NCBI GenBank assembly: GCA_963726105.1
Contig: CAVSBJ010000004.1
Coordinates: forward strand, 248,001-312,000
Source of the DNA: Roseiarcus sp963726105
GTDB taxonomy: Bacteria > Pseudomonadota > Alphaproteobacteria > Rhizobiales > Beijerinckiaceae
Direction of reading: 5' to 3'
DNA length: 64,000 nt
The translations under genes were made by a program, and so were the position numbers. The notes under the pieces are model-generated. The model ran no database searches and was not told where the DNA came from. It worked only from the letters and a program-made list of their open reading frames with translations. This document shows, one piece after another, positions 45,530 to 55,100 of this stretch; within the stretch, counting starts at the first letter, position 1; the number at the start of each line of letters is the position of its first letter.

Positions 45530-46459
45530 ATGGCCGCTTCATTGCCCGCCTATGACTTGATTCCTTTGCCGGGCGAGGGCCCGGAGGACGTCGTGGTCGG
45601 CTCGGATGGCCTGATCTACACGGGGCTTCTCGACGGCCGTATCCTCAGTGTCGCGCCAAGCGACGGGGCGGTGCGCGAAGTCGCCAGGACCAACGGGCGG
45701 CCTCTGGGTCTCGAAGCGACGACGGATGGGCGGCTCTTGATCTGCGACAGCCCGAAGGGTCTCCTGGAGCTGGATATCAAGAGCGGCGTTCTCAAAACGC
45801 TCGTCACTCATGATGGCGTGGAGCCGCTCATCTTTTGCAGCAATGTCGTGGCCGCGCCCGACGGCGATCTCTTCTTCACCATCTCCTCGATGCGTTACAG
45901 CTTTCACGACTGGAGAAAAGACTTCGTCGAGAACGTGCCGACGGGGCGCGTTTATCGGCGCACGGCGGATGGGACGCTGACGAAGGTGATGGACGGCTTG
46001 CGTTTCGCCAACGGTCTCGTCCGCTCGCGCGACGGAAACAGCCTCGTCGTCGCCGAGACTGCCGGGCGTCGTCTGCTTCGCCTGTGGCTCGCCGGCGACC
46101 GCGCGGAGCCAAGCGAAGTGATCGCGGAGCTTCCCGGTTTTCCCGACAATCTCTGCGCCGACGAGGACGGCTTGATCTGGGTCGCCTTCGCGTCGGAACC
46201 CAACCCGGCGCTCGAAGTCATTCACAAGCTGCCGCTCTTTTTGCGCCGCTTGGTTGCGCGTCTCCCGGAAAGCCTGCAGCCGAAGCCTTCGCGCGTCGCT
46301 TGGGTCGCGGCTTACGACGAAAGCGGCGCATGCGTGCACGATTGCAAATGGACGGATGGCGGTTTCGCCATGGTGACCGGCGTCTGCCGCGTCGATCGCC
46401 ATGTGTGGTGCGCCGGCCTGCAAGAACGCGCGTTGATGCGCTTCGACTTGCCAGGGTGA
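45530..46459 (+). CDS. SMP-30/gluconolactonase/strictosidine synthase-like protein
   Basis: A 309-residue six-bladed beta-propeller. Blades are visible as repeats of the type GSDGLIYTGLLDGRILSV, TDGRLLICDSPKGLLELD, APDGDLFFTISSMRYSF, SRDGNSLVVAETAGRRLLRL and DEDGLIWVAFASEPNPA. The combination ETAGRRLLRLWL and GFPDNLCADEDGLIWVA is close to the strictosidine-synthase-like branch, probably a lactonase or esterase of unknown substrate. It is divergent from the SIMPL gene across about 210 bases. Confidence 0.82.
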   Translation: MAASLPAYDLIPLPGEGPEDVVVGSDGLIYTGLLDGRILSVAPSDGAVREVARTNGRPLGLEATTDGRLLICDSPKGLLELDIKSGVLKTLVTHDGVEPLIFCSNVVAAPDGDLFFTISSMRYSFHDWRKDFVENVPTGRVYRRTADGTLTKVMDGLRFANGLVRSRDGNSLVVAETAGRRLLRLWLAGDRAEPSEVIAELPGFPDNLCADEDGLIWVAFASEPNPALEVIHKLPLFLRRLVARLPESLQPKPSRVAWVAAYDESGACVHDCKWTDGGFAMVTGVCRVDRHVWCAGLQERALMRFDLPG

Positions 46460-46539
46460 AGGTCCCGATCGGCTTCGAAGACTCGGCGGGAACCCGCGTC
46501 TTGCGCCGCAAATCGCGCCCGACGAAACGTGGCCGCCCT

Positions 46540-47532
46540 TCAGGGGACGAGCACCACATTGCCAATGTGGCTTCCGCTTTCAATATAGGCATGGGCCGCG
46601 CCGGCTTCGGCCAGGGGAAAGGTCCTGTCGACGATCGGGTTGATTTTGCCGGCTTCGATCCAGGGCCAGACGCGGGCTTCGACGGCGGCGGCGAGACGCG
46701 CCTTCTCGTCGGCCGAGCGAGGCCGCAGCGTGGATCCGGTAAGGACAAGCCGGTCGCGCATCAGGCGCATGAGGTCGATTTCCGCCTTCGCTCCGGCTTG
46801 TGTGGCGATGAGGACATTGCGCCCGAGCGGTTTCAGGCAGGCAAGGTTCCTGGGCGTGGTGGCGCCGCCGACCATGTCCAGAATGACATCGGCTCCGCCT
46901 TCGACCTTGATCCGCTCCACGAAATCTTCTGCTGTTGTGTCGATTGCGACGTCGGCGCCGAGCTTCAGCGCCGCCGCGGCCTTGTCCGCGCCGCGACTGG
47001 TGGCGATCACTTTGGCGCCCGCCGCTTTCGCCATCTGGATCGCCATGACGCCGATGCCGGATGTGCCTCCATGCACCACGAAGGTCTCACCGGATTTGAG
47101 CGCGCCGCCTTCCAGCACATTCGTGAAGACGGTGAAGGCGGTCTCCGGCAGGGCCGCGGCTTCGACCAGGCTCAGCCCCTTGGGAATGGGCAAAGCGTGC
47201 CGGGCGTCGACCCGGCAATATTCCGCATAGCCGCCCCCGCCGAGAAGCGCGCAGACCTGATCACCGATCGACCACCGGCCCGCGTTCTCGCCGAGTGCGG
47301 CCACTTCGCCCGCGACTTCCAGGCCCAATATGTCCGGCGCGCCGGGCGGCGGGGGATAAAGGCCCATCCGCTGAATGATGTCCGGCCGATTCACGCCGGC
47401 GGCCTTCACGCGGATCAGGAGTTCGCCGGGACCCGGTCTGGGGGTTGGGACTTTCGCCGCCTTCAACGCGTCGGCTGCGCCCTTGCCGCCCTCGACAATC
47501 GCGGCGGTCATCGTCTCCGGGATCGAAGTCAC
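46540..47532 (-). CDS. NAD(P)H quinone oxidoreductase, PIG3/zeta-crystallin type
   Basis: A 330-residue zinc-free medium-chain dehydrogenase/reductase. The N-terminal GroES-like domain contains AAGVNRPDIIQRMGLYPPPP and LGLEVAGEVAALGE. The Rossmann domain has TFVVHGGTSGIGVMAIQMAK for NADPH binding. Zinc-ligand cysteines are absent. The pattern is that of the PIG3 family, which reduces quinones by one- or two-electron transfer. It converges with the SMP-30-like gene. Confidence 0.9.
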   Translation of the reverse strand: MTSIPETMTAAIVEGGKGAADALKAAKVPTPRPGPGELLIRVKAAGVNRPDIIQRMGLYPPPPGAPDILGLEVAGEVAALGENAGRWSIGDQVCALLGGGGYAEYCRVDARHALPIPKGLSLVEAAALPETAFTVFTNVLEGGALKSGETFVVHGGTSGIGVMAIQMAKAAGAKVIATSRGADKAAAALKLGADVAIDTTAEDFVERIKVEGGADVILDMVGGATTPRNLACLKPLGRNVLIATQAGAKAEIDLMRLMRDRLVLTGSTLRPRSADEKARLAAAVEARVWPWIEAGKINPIVDRTFPLAEAGAAHAYIESGSHIGNVVLVP

Positions 47533-47544
47533 GTCGTCTTGCCT

Positions 47545-48023
47545 TTATGGAGAAGGCTGCGGTTCCGGACTTGAGCGATAGCGGAAGTCGCAATGGCTCG
47601 CCCCACGCATGATTGTCTGGGTTCGCGTCAGCTTGATGTGCGGGTCATAGCCCTCGCAGAACGCGCCGTCGCGGTTGCAGGAGAGAATGTCGCCGATGTC
47701 CCCAAGCCCCATGGCGCGATAGGTCTCCGCGTAGCGGCAGCGCTTGACGTTGAAGTCGAGCACGCCCGGCCTGTCGTCGATCACCTCGATCGTCAAGCGC
47801 GTCGTCCTTCGTCCAGAGAGGCAGGATCGCCTTGAAGCTTTCGAGATCCGCTTCACCACCGGCGCGCGAGGCCATTTCGGCGCCGGCGAAGGAGGTCGCG
47901 CGCCTTCTCTTCCCCCAACGCTTGGCGCATTTCGTCATAGATCGGCGCGATGATCGCCGCCTCGATCCTGCGGCGCGCGAGAATGCCGAGTTCGCCGTCG
48001 GCGCTATTCGTCCGTTCATCCAT
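47545..48023 (-). pseudogene. L-2-amino-thiazoline-4-carboxylate hydrolase-like protein, two frameshifts
   Basis: Three frames must be joined: MDERTNSADGELGILARRRI and YDEMRQALGEEKARDLL from 48023; then SFAGAEMASRAGGEADLESF and KAILPLWTKDDAL; then TIEVIDDRPGVLDFNVKRC, MGLGDIGDILSCNRDGAFCE and IKLTRTQTIMRGASHCDF to 47545. Each switch equals one extra base, at about 47870-47885 and at about 47793-47797 (GCGCTTGACGATC for GCGCTTACGATC). The last part carries the conserved Cys/Asp/Arg cluster of the ATC hydrolase family, which opens a thiazoline ring in cysteine synthesis in Pseudomonas; many members have other, unknown substrates. Confidence 0.75.
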
Positions 48024-48176
48024 GATCGGGAAGCCTGCGCCCGGCGCGCGCGACGTGTCAAATTCGCGAGCGTTCTCTGCCGGCGACTTGACAGAGGTCG
48101 GGAGAGGCGACGAGTTATGGCGCCCGCTGGCGGCAGACAACCCGCGCTTCGAGCGCCCCAAGGGAGGAGAGGCCCC

Positions 48177-48575
48177 GTGCCGATTGCTCGGATGGATCAT
48201 TTCACCATCCTCACCACGAACGCCGAAAAGACGGTCGCGTTCTATAACGACATTCTCGGCTTCACTTCCGGGCCGCGCCCGGCCTTCTCGTTCCCCGGCG
48301 CCTGGCTCTACAACGACGGCAAGGCGGTGCTGCATGTCGTGCAAAGACCGTCGATCCCCGACGGCGGCGGCGTGCTCGACCATATTGCTTTCTGGGGCAC
48401 GGACGCGTCGGCCTATGTGGCCAAGCTCAAGGCGCGCGGCATGAAATACGACTTGAGGCGGTTGCCTGAGAACGGTCACGCGGCCGGGCTTTGGCAATTG
48501 TTTTTCTTCGACCCGAGCGGGGCGCGGGTCGAGATCGATTTCGCCGCGAGCGAAACGGTGGCGGAGCAGGGCTAG
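48177..48575 (+). CDS. VOC (glyoxalase/dioxygenase) superfamily protein
   Basis: A 132-residue single-domain VOC protein with paired beta-alpha-beta-beta-beta motifs: MDHFTILTTNAEKTVAFYND, ILGFTSGPRPAF, LDHIAFWGTDASAYVAKLKA, LFFFDPSGARVEIDF. Metal ligands would be His (MDHF), His (LDHI) and Glu (VEID). The GTG at 48177 is preceded by GGGAGGAGAGG (48162-48172), which decides the start; the longer frame from 47832 runs through the broken hydrolase. Substrate unknown. Confidence 0.85.
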   Translation: MPIARMDHFTILTTNAEKTVAFYNDILGFTSGPRPAFSFPGAWLYNDGKAVLHVVQRPSIPDGGGVLDHIAFWGTDASAYVAKLKARGMKYDLRRLPENGHAAGLWQLFFFDPSGARVEIDFAASETVAEQG

Positions 48576-48697
48576 CGTTTGGAGCGGCTGCGCGCGGATC
48601 GCTCGCGCCGGCTCCCGTGGCCATGACGACAAGAGTTGCAGGCGTCGCCGCGGACAATCCTGCGTAACGAATAGGGCGACGGAAAGCGGGACCTTCC

Positions 48698-49555
48698 TTG
48701 CGCAACAATTCCATTGTTCAAATCGGCCAGGGCCCGCTTGCCGCTCGCTTCGGCCACACGCTGCCGTTGGCCCTCATCGCCGGGCCGTGCCAGCTCGAGA
48801 GCCGGGGCCATGCGCTCGAGATGGCGCAAGCGCTCAAGGAAATCGCGGCGCGGCGTTCGATCGGCCTTGTGTTCAAGTCCTCCTTCGATAAGGCCAATCG
48901 GACCTCGGGGTCGGCGAAGCGCGGACTGGGGCTCAAAGCCGCGCTGCCGATCTTTGCCGAAATTCGCGAGACGCTCGGATTGTCCGTCATCACCGACGTC
49001 CACGAGAGCAGTCAGTGCGGGCCGGTTGCGAAAGCGGTCGACGCGCTGCAGATCCCGGCGTTCCTGTGCCGTCAGACCGATCTTCTGGTCGCCGCGGCCG
49101 AGACCGGCAGGCCGGTCAACGTCAAGAAGGGACAGTTTCTCGCGCCCTGGGACATGAAGAATGTCGTCGCCAAGCTCGACGGCGCCGGTTTGGCCGACAT
49201 CCTGGTCACGGAAAGGGGCGTGAGCTTCGGCTACAACACGCTCGTCTCCGACATGCGCGCGCTGCCGATCATGGCGCGCGAGACGGGCGCGCCGGTCATC
49301 TTTGACGCCACCCATTCGGTTCAGCAGCCGGGCGGGCAGGGAACGTCGTCGGGCGGCGAGCGCCGCTTCGTGAGAGTGCTGGCGCGGGCCGCCGTGGCGG
49401 TCGGCGTCGCTGGCGTCTTCATCGAAACCCATCAGGACCCCGACCATGCGCCGTCGGACGGACCCAACATGGTGCCGCTCAAGGATTTCGAGGCGCTCAT
49501 CGCCGAACTTCAGGAGTTCGACCGGCTCGTTAAGCGTAACGCTGCAAGCGGCTGA
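48698..49555 (+). CDS. kdsA: 3-deoxy-8-phosphooctulonate synthase (KDO-8-phosphate synthase)
   Basis: A 285-residue cytoplasmic enzyme that condenses phosphoenolpyruvate with arabinose-5-phosphate to KDO-8-P for lipopolysaccharide inner core. Motifs: LIAGPCQLES, FKSSFDKANRTSG (substrate loop), ITDVHESSQ, PAFLCRQTDLL, VKKGQFLAPWDMKN, RGVSFGYNTLVSDMR, FDATHSVQQPGG and ETHQDPDHAPSDGPNM. The Asn in VNVKKGQ suggests the metal-independent class. The start is a TTG at 48698. It is not next to pyrG or eno here. Confidence 0.95.
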   Translation: MRNNSIVQIGQGPLAARFGHTLPLALIAGPCQLESRGHALEMAQALKEIAARRSIGLVFKSSFDKANRTSGSAKRGLGLKAALPIFAEIRETLGLSVITDVHESSQCGPVAKAVDALQIPAFLCRQTDLLVAAAETGRPVNVKKGQFLAPWDMKNVVAKLDGAGLADILVTERGVSFGYNTLVSDMRALPIMARETGAPVIFDATHSVQQPGGQGTSSGGERRFVRVLARAAVAVGVAGVFIETHQDPDHAPSDGPNMVPLKDFEALIAELQEFDRLVKRNAASG

Positions 49556-49624
49556 CCGCGGCCTTGTCACATGACGGTCGCGTGAACAGGATAGTTCGCC
49601 GACTGGCTTGCGACAACGAGTCCG

Positions 49625-50423
49625 ATGGACAAATATCTCTTCAGCTACGCGACCGCGACCGACCCGCCGATCAAGCGGGGGGCTAATCCGGCTCGTCGAA
49701 AAAGCGACCGGCCAACCGAAGCTCAAGCGCATGTACGTGCAGAACCAACGGTTTCCGCGCGCGGGCGAAAGCTTCTGGCAGGCCGCCGTGCGCTCGCTCG
49801 AGCTCGACGTGCGCTACGACCCGCATGCGCTCGCCGCCGTGCCAAAGACGGGCTCCGTCGTCTTCGTCGCCAATCATCCTTACGGCGTGCTCGACGAAAT
49901 CGTCATGGCCTGGCTGGTTAGCAAGGCGAGACCGGACTTCCTCGTTCTCACCCACATTGTCCTGACGCGCGCGCCTGAGGCCGCGCCGTTCATCCTGCCG
50001 ATCGATTTCTCCGGCGCGACGGGCGCCGAGCAAACGAACCTCGCTTCACGCGCTGCGGCGCGCGCCCATCTCGCAAAGGGCGGGGCGATCGTCGTGTTCC
50101 CGGCGGGCGCCGTTTCCACGGCGCCGGACAAGTTTGGTTTGATGCCGGCAGTCGATGGGCCCTGGCAGCCGTTCGTCTCTCAGCTCGTTCAGCGGTCGAA
50201 GGCGACCGTCGTGCCGATCTGGTTTGGCGGCCAGAACAGCCGCCTCTTCCAGATCGCAAGTCACCTGAGCCTCACGCTTCGCCTCTCGCTGATCTTCCAC
50301 GAGGTCAGGACGCGCATCGGGACCGCACTCCCAGCTGCGATCGGCGCGCCGATCCCGTTCGCTTCCCTCGCTTCGGTTAAAGATCGGCAAGCGCTTGCCG
50401 ATGAATTGCGCGCGCGTCTATGA
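49625..50423 (+). pseudogene. Lysophospholipid/lyso-ornithine-lipid acyltransferase-like protein, extra G
   Basis: It starts at 49625 (MDKYLFSYATATDPPIKRG) and shifts frame in the run GGGGGG at 49676-49681; with five Gs it continues LIRLVEKATGQPKLKRMYVQ and stays open to 50423. The acyltransferase motifs are VVFVANHPYGVLDEIVMAW (NHx4D), GAIVVFPAGAVSTAPDKF and VVPIWFGGQNSRLFQIAS. Restored length is about 265 residues. The family transfers an acyl chain to lyso-ornithine lipid or related lysolipids at the inner membrane. The homopolymer suggests an indel error. Confidence 0.8.
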
Positions 50424-50545
50424 GTTGGCGAGGCTTGCCCCGCCGTGCGCCGACAAGCCGCGACGGACGATCGGCAAATTGCTGCGGCCAAAGCTGCAGA
50501 TGCTCCGAACAAACCGCGCCGCTTAAAGGACCGCGCCGGTGGCGC

Positions 50546-51105
50546 TCAGGCCGCCTTGTCTGTTTCAGCGAGCAGGGCCAAGTGTTCCTTGATCATGCCC
50601 CGCGCCAGTTTCGCGATATTGGTCTCGTCGAGATTGTCGGGATTCTTGAGATAGACCTCCTGGATGTCGAGGCGTTTCCGATGCCCTCGACCTCAAAACG
50701 AATATAGTCGCGATCGACTTCGGGCCCGGCTTCTGAAGCGCGGAGCTTGTCGACGGACGCATTTCCCGCCTCGTCGAGATTTTGCATCAGATCCGCATCG
50801 CTCGGCGCTTGAATCGCGCCTTTCGGCGCGGCGTTCGTCTGGAGCGCTTTCAACACGTCGGCGACAGTTTCCTGCTCGGATATCTCGAACTCAACGAATT
50901 GCTTGAGGAGCGGATGGGTCACTCTGGACTTCGCCATCCGACTGAGCAACAGCGACAACGAGCCGAACGCCGTCGTATCCCTGATGTGCTTTTGCTCACC
51001 ATCCGTCGCTGCGCTTGGCGCGGGCGCTGGCGGCGAGAGAGTTTGCGCGGCGACCCGTCCTGCGGACAACGTTGCGATCGACGCAAAAAGAAAACGACGG
51101 TTCAT
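50546..51105 (-). pseudogene. DUF4142 secreted protein, one-base frameshift
   Basis: From 51105: a signal peptide (MNRRFLFASIATLSAGRVAA), a Pro/Ala linker and a DUF4142 helical domain (TTAFGSLSLLLSRMAKSRV, FVEFEISEQETVADVLKAL). At about 50680-50686 one base is missing; the frame then continues KRLDIQEVYLKNPDNLDETN and IAKLARGMIKEHLALL to a stop at 50546-50548. The restored protein of about 186 residues is a normal DUF4142 length. These ferritin-like helical bundles are exported; function is unknown. Confidence 0.75.
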
Positions 51106-51192
51106 CTGCGGGCTCCGCTCGAACGGGCGCGCCTTGCGCCCTGAAGCCGGTGAACGCGCCGCAAAACGGCTCGTTTCTCGCCGCCCCTTCCG

Positions 51193-51654
51193 TCACCCGC
51201 GACCGCGATAGGGCGCGACGCCCTGGTCGGGGATCCAAACTCCCTTCGGCGGCTTGCCGCTCTGCCAGAATACGTCGATCGGCATGCCGCCGCGCGGGAA
51301 CCAGTAGCCGCCGATTCTGAACCATCGAGGCTTGAGCAGGGCGACGAGGTCCTTGCCAATGCGGACGGTGCAATCCTCATGGAACGCGCCGTGATTGCGG
51401 AAGCTGGAAAGATAAAACTTCAAAGACTTCGACTCGACGATCCATGCGCCAGGCGCATAGTCGATCACCAGATGGGCAAAATCGGGCTGCCCTGTCACCG
51501 GACACATCGACGTGAACTCGGGCGCGGTGAAACGGGCGATATAATCCGTATCGGCCTGAGGATTGGGGACGCGGTCCAGCGTCTTGAAGTCGGGCGCGTC
51601 CGGGATGTGCGAGGGTTGCCCCAAATGGGCGAGAGCGGGCTGCGGCTTGTTCAT
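51193..51654 (-). CDS. queF: NADPH-dependent 7-cyano-7-deazaguanine reductase
   Basis: A 153-residue unimodular QueF that reduces preQ0 to preQ1 in queuosine synthesis. Motifs are FTSMCPVTGQPDFAHL, with nucleophile Cys51 and Asp58, the VESKSLKFYLSSFRNHGAFH segment with the QueF Glu-Ser-Lys-Ser-Leu-Lys signature, and HEDCTVRIGKDL. The start at 51654 gives the usual length; the open frame to 51879 adds 75 unrelated residues. No other queuosine genes are nearby. Confidence 0.94.
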   Translation of the reverse strand: MNKPQPALAHLGQPSHIPDAPDFKTLDRVPNPQADTDYIARFTAPEFTSMCPVTGQPDFAHLVIDYAPGAWIVESKSLKFYLSSFRNHGAFHEDCTVRIGKDLVALLKPRWFRIGGYWFPRGGMPIDVFWQSGKPPKGVWIPDQGVAPYRGRG

Positions 51655-51706
51655 GGCCCCGTTTAGTCCGAAGCCGCTTTCACCGGCAAGGCCGGGTCGA
51701 TTATAT

Positions 51707-51934
51707 CTACTTCCCTTGCCAGCCGAACTGGGACGAAACGTATCCGCTAAACCTGACACAGACGCCGTCAGACGCGAGCACGCCAGGAGAGCCGGCGACA
51801 TTACACTTCTTGGCTGCTTCCGCGTGCTTTGGCTTGTCGCTGTGGTGCTGCGAGGGCAGCTCCGCCGCGTGACCAGCAATCGCTGCGACGACAGCGCCGG
51901 CGAGCGCGAATGCGACCCATCGTTGAATGATCAT
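51707..51934 (-). CDS. Small exported protein with porin-like N-terminal segment
   Basis: A 75-residue protein with a signal peptide (RWVAFALAGAVVAAIAGHAA), a His/Lys linker, and a segment with two cysteines (KKCNVAGSPGVLASDGVCVR) ending FSGYVSSQFGWQGK. That ending resembles the first beta-strand after the signal in Rhizobiales porins, so it may be a porin remnant or a member of a short family. Function unknown. Confidence 0.55.
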   Translation of the reverse strand: MIIQRWVAFALAGAVVAAIAGHAAELPSQHHSDKPKHAEAAKKCNVAGSPGVLASDGVCVRFSGYVSSQFGWQGK

Positions 51935-52113
51935 GGAGGCTTCCCGACCGGTCGCTTCGCGCGACACTGTGGCCGAATTATAGCCGCACGAGTGCGCAGA
52001 GACGCCATATTGGGCCGCTATGGGGCGATCAGCAAGCGGCGTTGAAGACGGGCTTGCAACTCAGTGTGCAATCCGCAAGGAAGACGCGGGCCTAATCGGG
52101 AGCGCGAAAAGGC

Positions 52114-55100
52114 ATGGAGACGACGCCTGCTTTTGCACGCCCTCTCGCGCGTCGCCCGGTTGGCCTCTTGTGGCTTGGCGGCTTCGCGCTGCTCCTGCTT
52201 GCCTTGTATGCGGCAATCGCGCTGCGCGAACCGATCCTCGCCGCAGTCGGCGGCGCTGGGTCGCTGGCGCTCTTGCGTTGGGCGCGAGCCGAGCGCCCCT
52301 ATTCTCCGGGGCTGATCGTCATTGACGCGGCGGCGTTCGCGATCTTCGCCATTGACCGCAATGATTCGCTCGGCTTCTGGCAATTGCCTGGACCCTGGGG
52401 GGACGTCTGGCGGTTCAACACGCCCGGCGCGACGATTGCGCTGATCATCTATGCCGGCGGTTCAATCCTCGCTCTCATCGGCGGCTTTTGCGGACTTAGA
52501 CTCGTCGAGGTGGTAAGCCTCATCGCGATCCCGTTTTTGTTCAACCTGCTTCTGGCCGTCGGCGCCGACTGGCACATGGCTGAACTGGGATCCGCCGTAA
52601 CGGCGCACGCGAATCTGCCCTTTCCGGCCCAAGTCGTCATCGGACGCGCGCTGACCCTGTGGTTCATCGGCGAGGCGATCCTCGTTCTGATCAACCTAAT
52701 CAGCGTCAACTTGCTGCCGCGGTCAGTCCGCACGCATGCGCTGTTCGCTCTCAGCGGCGCGGTCGCGGCGGCAACCCCTTTGTTTGCCAATGCCGCGCAA
52801 TGGGTCGCTCAGCCATTCCTGGCGATCATCTTCTCAAGCCTATGCGCGGCGCTGGCTCAAGCTGGCTTATGGGCGATCGTCTATCTTCTGACTGGCGTTG
52901 CTCTCGATTGGCTCGCCGGTCGCCCGCCTCGCTTCGAGGTCGTCTGGGAACATTGGCGGACCGGCTTCATCAAGGGCGCGCTCTACGGCGCTTTGTTCAT
53001 GGGCTTTATTCTCGTAGCGGCTTTGATCCTGAGCGCGCCCGGCGCGGTGGCGGTTTTCGACCGCTTCTCGCTGTTGATTGGGACGCTCATTGGCGCTCTC
53101 CTTTTTCCGCTCGGGCAAACGATTATCGGCAGCGCGGATGGGACGGCGCCCTTCTTCGGCCGGTTGAGCGCCGCCTATCGGGATCCGCGAGGACCGGTGC
53201 GCGGGCTTGGCGCCGGGCTCGGCCTCGCGCTCGCCTATCGCGCGAATCTCTCAGCCTACGACGGCGGAGCGCGCTTCCTCGCGATGGCCGCGATTGGTGC
53301 GGTTTGCTACGGCGGGGTGGACGTCGCCTTCGACGCATGGAGCGTGATCCGTGGTGAGCGGCGAAAGCTGCAAAGCTGGCGGCTCTACGCGCTTGGCGTT
53401 CTGCTTGGCGGCGTGGTCGCTGGCGCGCTCGGCTGGTATTTCGACACGCCGCAGCTGCACGTCGTGATCGATAAGTTCTGGGCGTATGCCGACGTCAACT
53501 ACCGGCTCCATGGCCGCAAGCTTGGCGACTTCACCACCTATCCGATCTTCAACAAGTATGGTTCGGTCAACCTCGGCGAGGTCGCGGGCGGGGTGAGGCT
53601 GTTCTGGACCGAGTCGGTTGCGGGCGTGATCAACTGGTCGCTCGCCGCGCCGCTGTTCTCGATCAATTACGTTCTGCTCGACGCCGCGCTGCGACGAAGC
53701 TTGCGCCCGATCAAGACGCTTCTCAGTCCCGCAGGCGTCGAAGGCCTGGTGGAGCAGGGCGTGCGCGTGCTGCGGTGGGGCCTGTGGATGGCGCCGGTCA
53801 TCAATTCGTTCCTGCGCCAGTCGCCGGACCCGACCTGGTACAATCAGGACGGCGCGATTCGCACGGGGGTCGCCATCGGCGCCAACGTCGCTCAGAATCC
53901 AACGGATTTCCGCCAGTTCAGCCTGGCCATGTTCACCGGCCTTCTCGCCTATGACTGGCTCAGAATCCTCATCTGGTTCGACCACATGGGGCTGAGGGTC
54001 GCGACCTTGGTCAATCTTTCGTTTCTTGGCGGCGACCGCGCGGACGAGGCTGCGGCGCGGTTCGTCGGCCATCGTGGCCGCACGCGCGCAATTCCCGACG
54101 GCATCCGCCGCTTTGGCACATGGGCGCCGCTGCTCATTCCGTTTTACATTCCGCGCGGCCCCGAGTGGGACAAGGCTTGGACCGGGGCGGAGACGTTGGC
54201 GCGCGGCGGGGCGCCCATGCCGAACGCGGTCAGGACGCTAGCCTTCGCTTATGCCGCCTCGGGCGCCGCGATCGCCGCGGCCTCCGTCGCCGCATTTCTC
54301 AAAGAGCGCGCCAAGATTGGACCCGCGGGGCCGTGGCTTGACGGTGCGCCGCTCGAACTTGCGCGGCGTCCGGAACGCTATGCCTTCAACAATGGCGCGG
54401 TCGGGCTGGAGATTCAACGCGACGGCAAGGGCGCAGCGTTCGTGATGGGCGCGGAGCGCGGCGGCTTTGCAATCGACCTTTTTCGCCGTCCGCTCGATCC
54501 GCTTCAAGCGCGCGGCCATTTCTTCTATGTGAGCGAGGAGGACGAGGCGCCCTGGTCGATCGGCTTTGAGCCAGCTCGGCGCGCTGGCGACTACCGCATC
54601 GAGGAAACTGGCTTCAACCATCTCGCAATCGTCAACGCGCTGAACGGGATCGAAGCGCGCATGGAGATTGCGCCCGATCCCGAGGGCGCGATCTTGAGCT
54701 GGCGCATCAGACTTGAGAACAAATCAGTTCGACATCGACGACTGCGCCTCACCAGCTTCTGCGAGATCGCCGCCCACGAGACCGGCGCATACGCGAAAGA
54801 TCTCGATTTCGCCGGCATGCACATCGAAACCGTGTTCGTCCGCCCTCTAAACGCCATTCTCGCGCGCAACCGGCTTCTACGCTCGGCGCGCGCCGATCGT
54901 GGCGAGGTCGCGTTCTTCGCTGTCAAGCCGGGTCGTGGCTCGGAACTCGCCGGATACGAGGATTCGCGCATCCGCTTTATCGGCGAAGGGTCGCTTGCAA
55001 AGCCAACCGGGTGCGAGCGGTGGCGCTGGCGCAAGCTCGATGACGAAGGCAAGCTCTGGCCCTTCGATCCCGCGTCGAGTTTCACCCTTGAGGCGACGCT

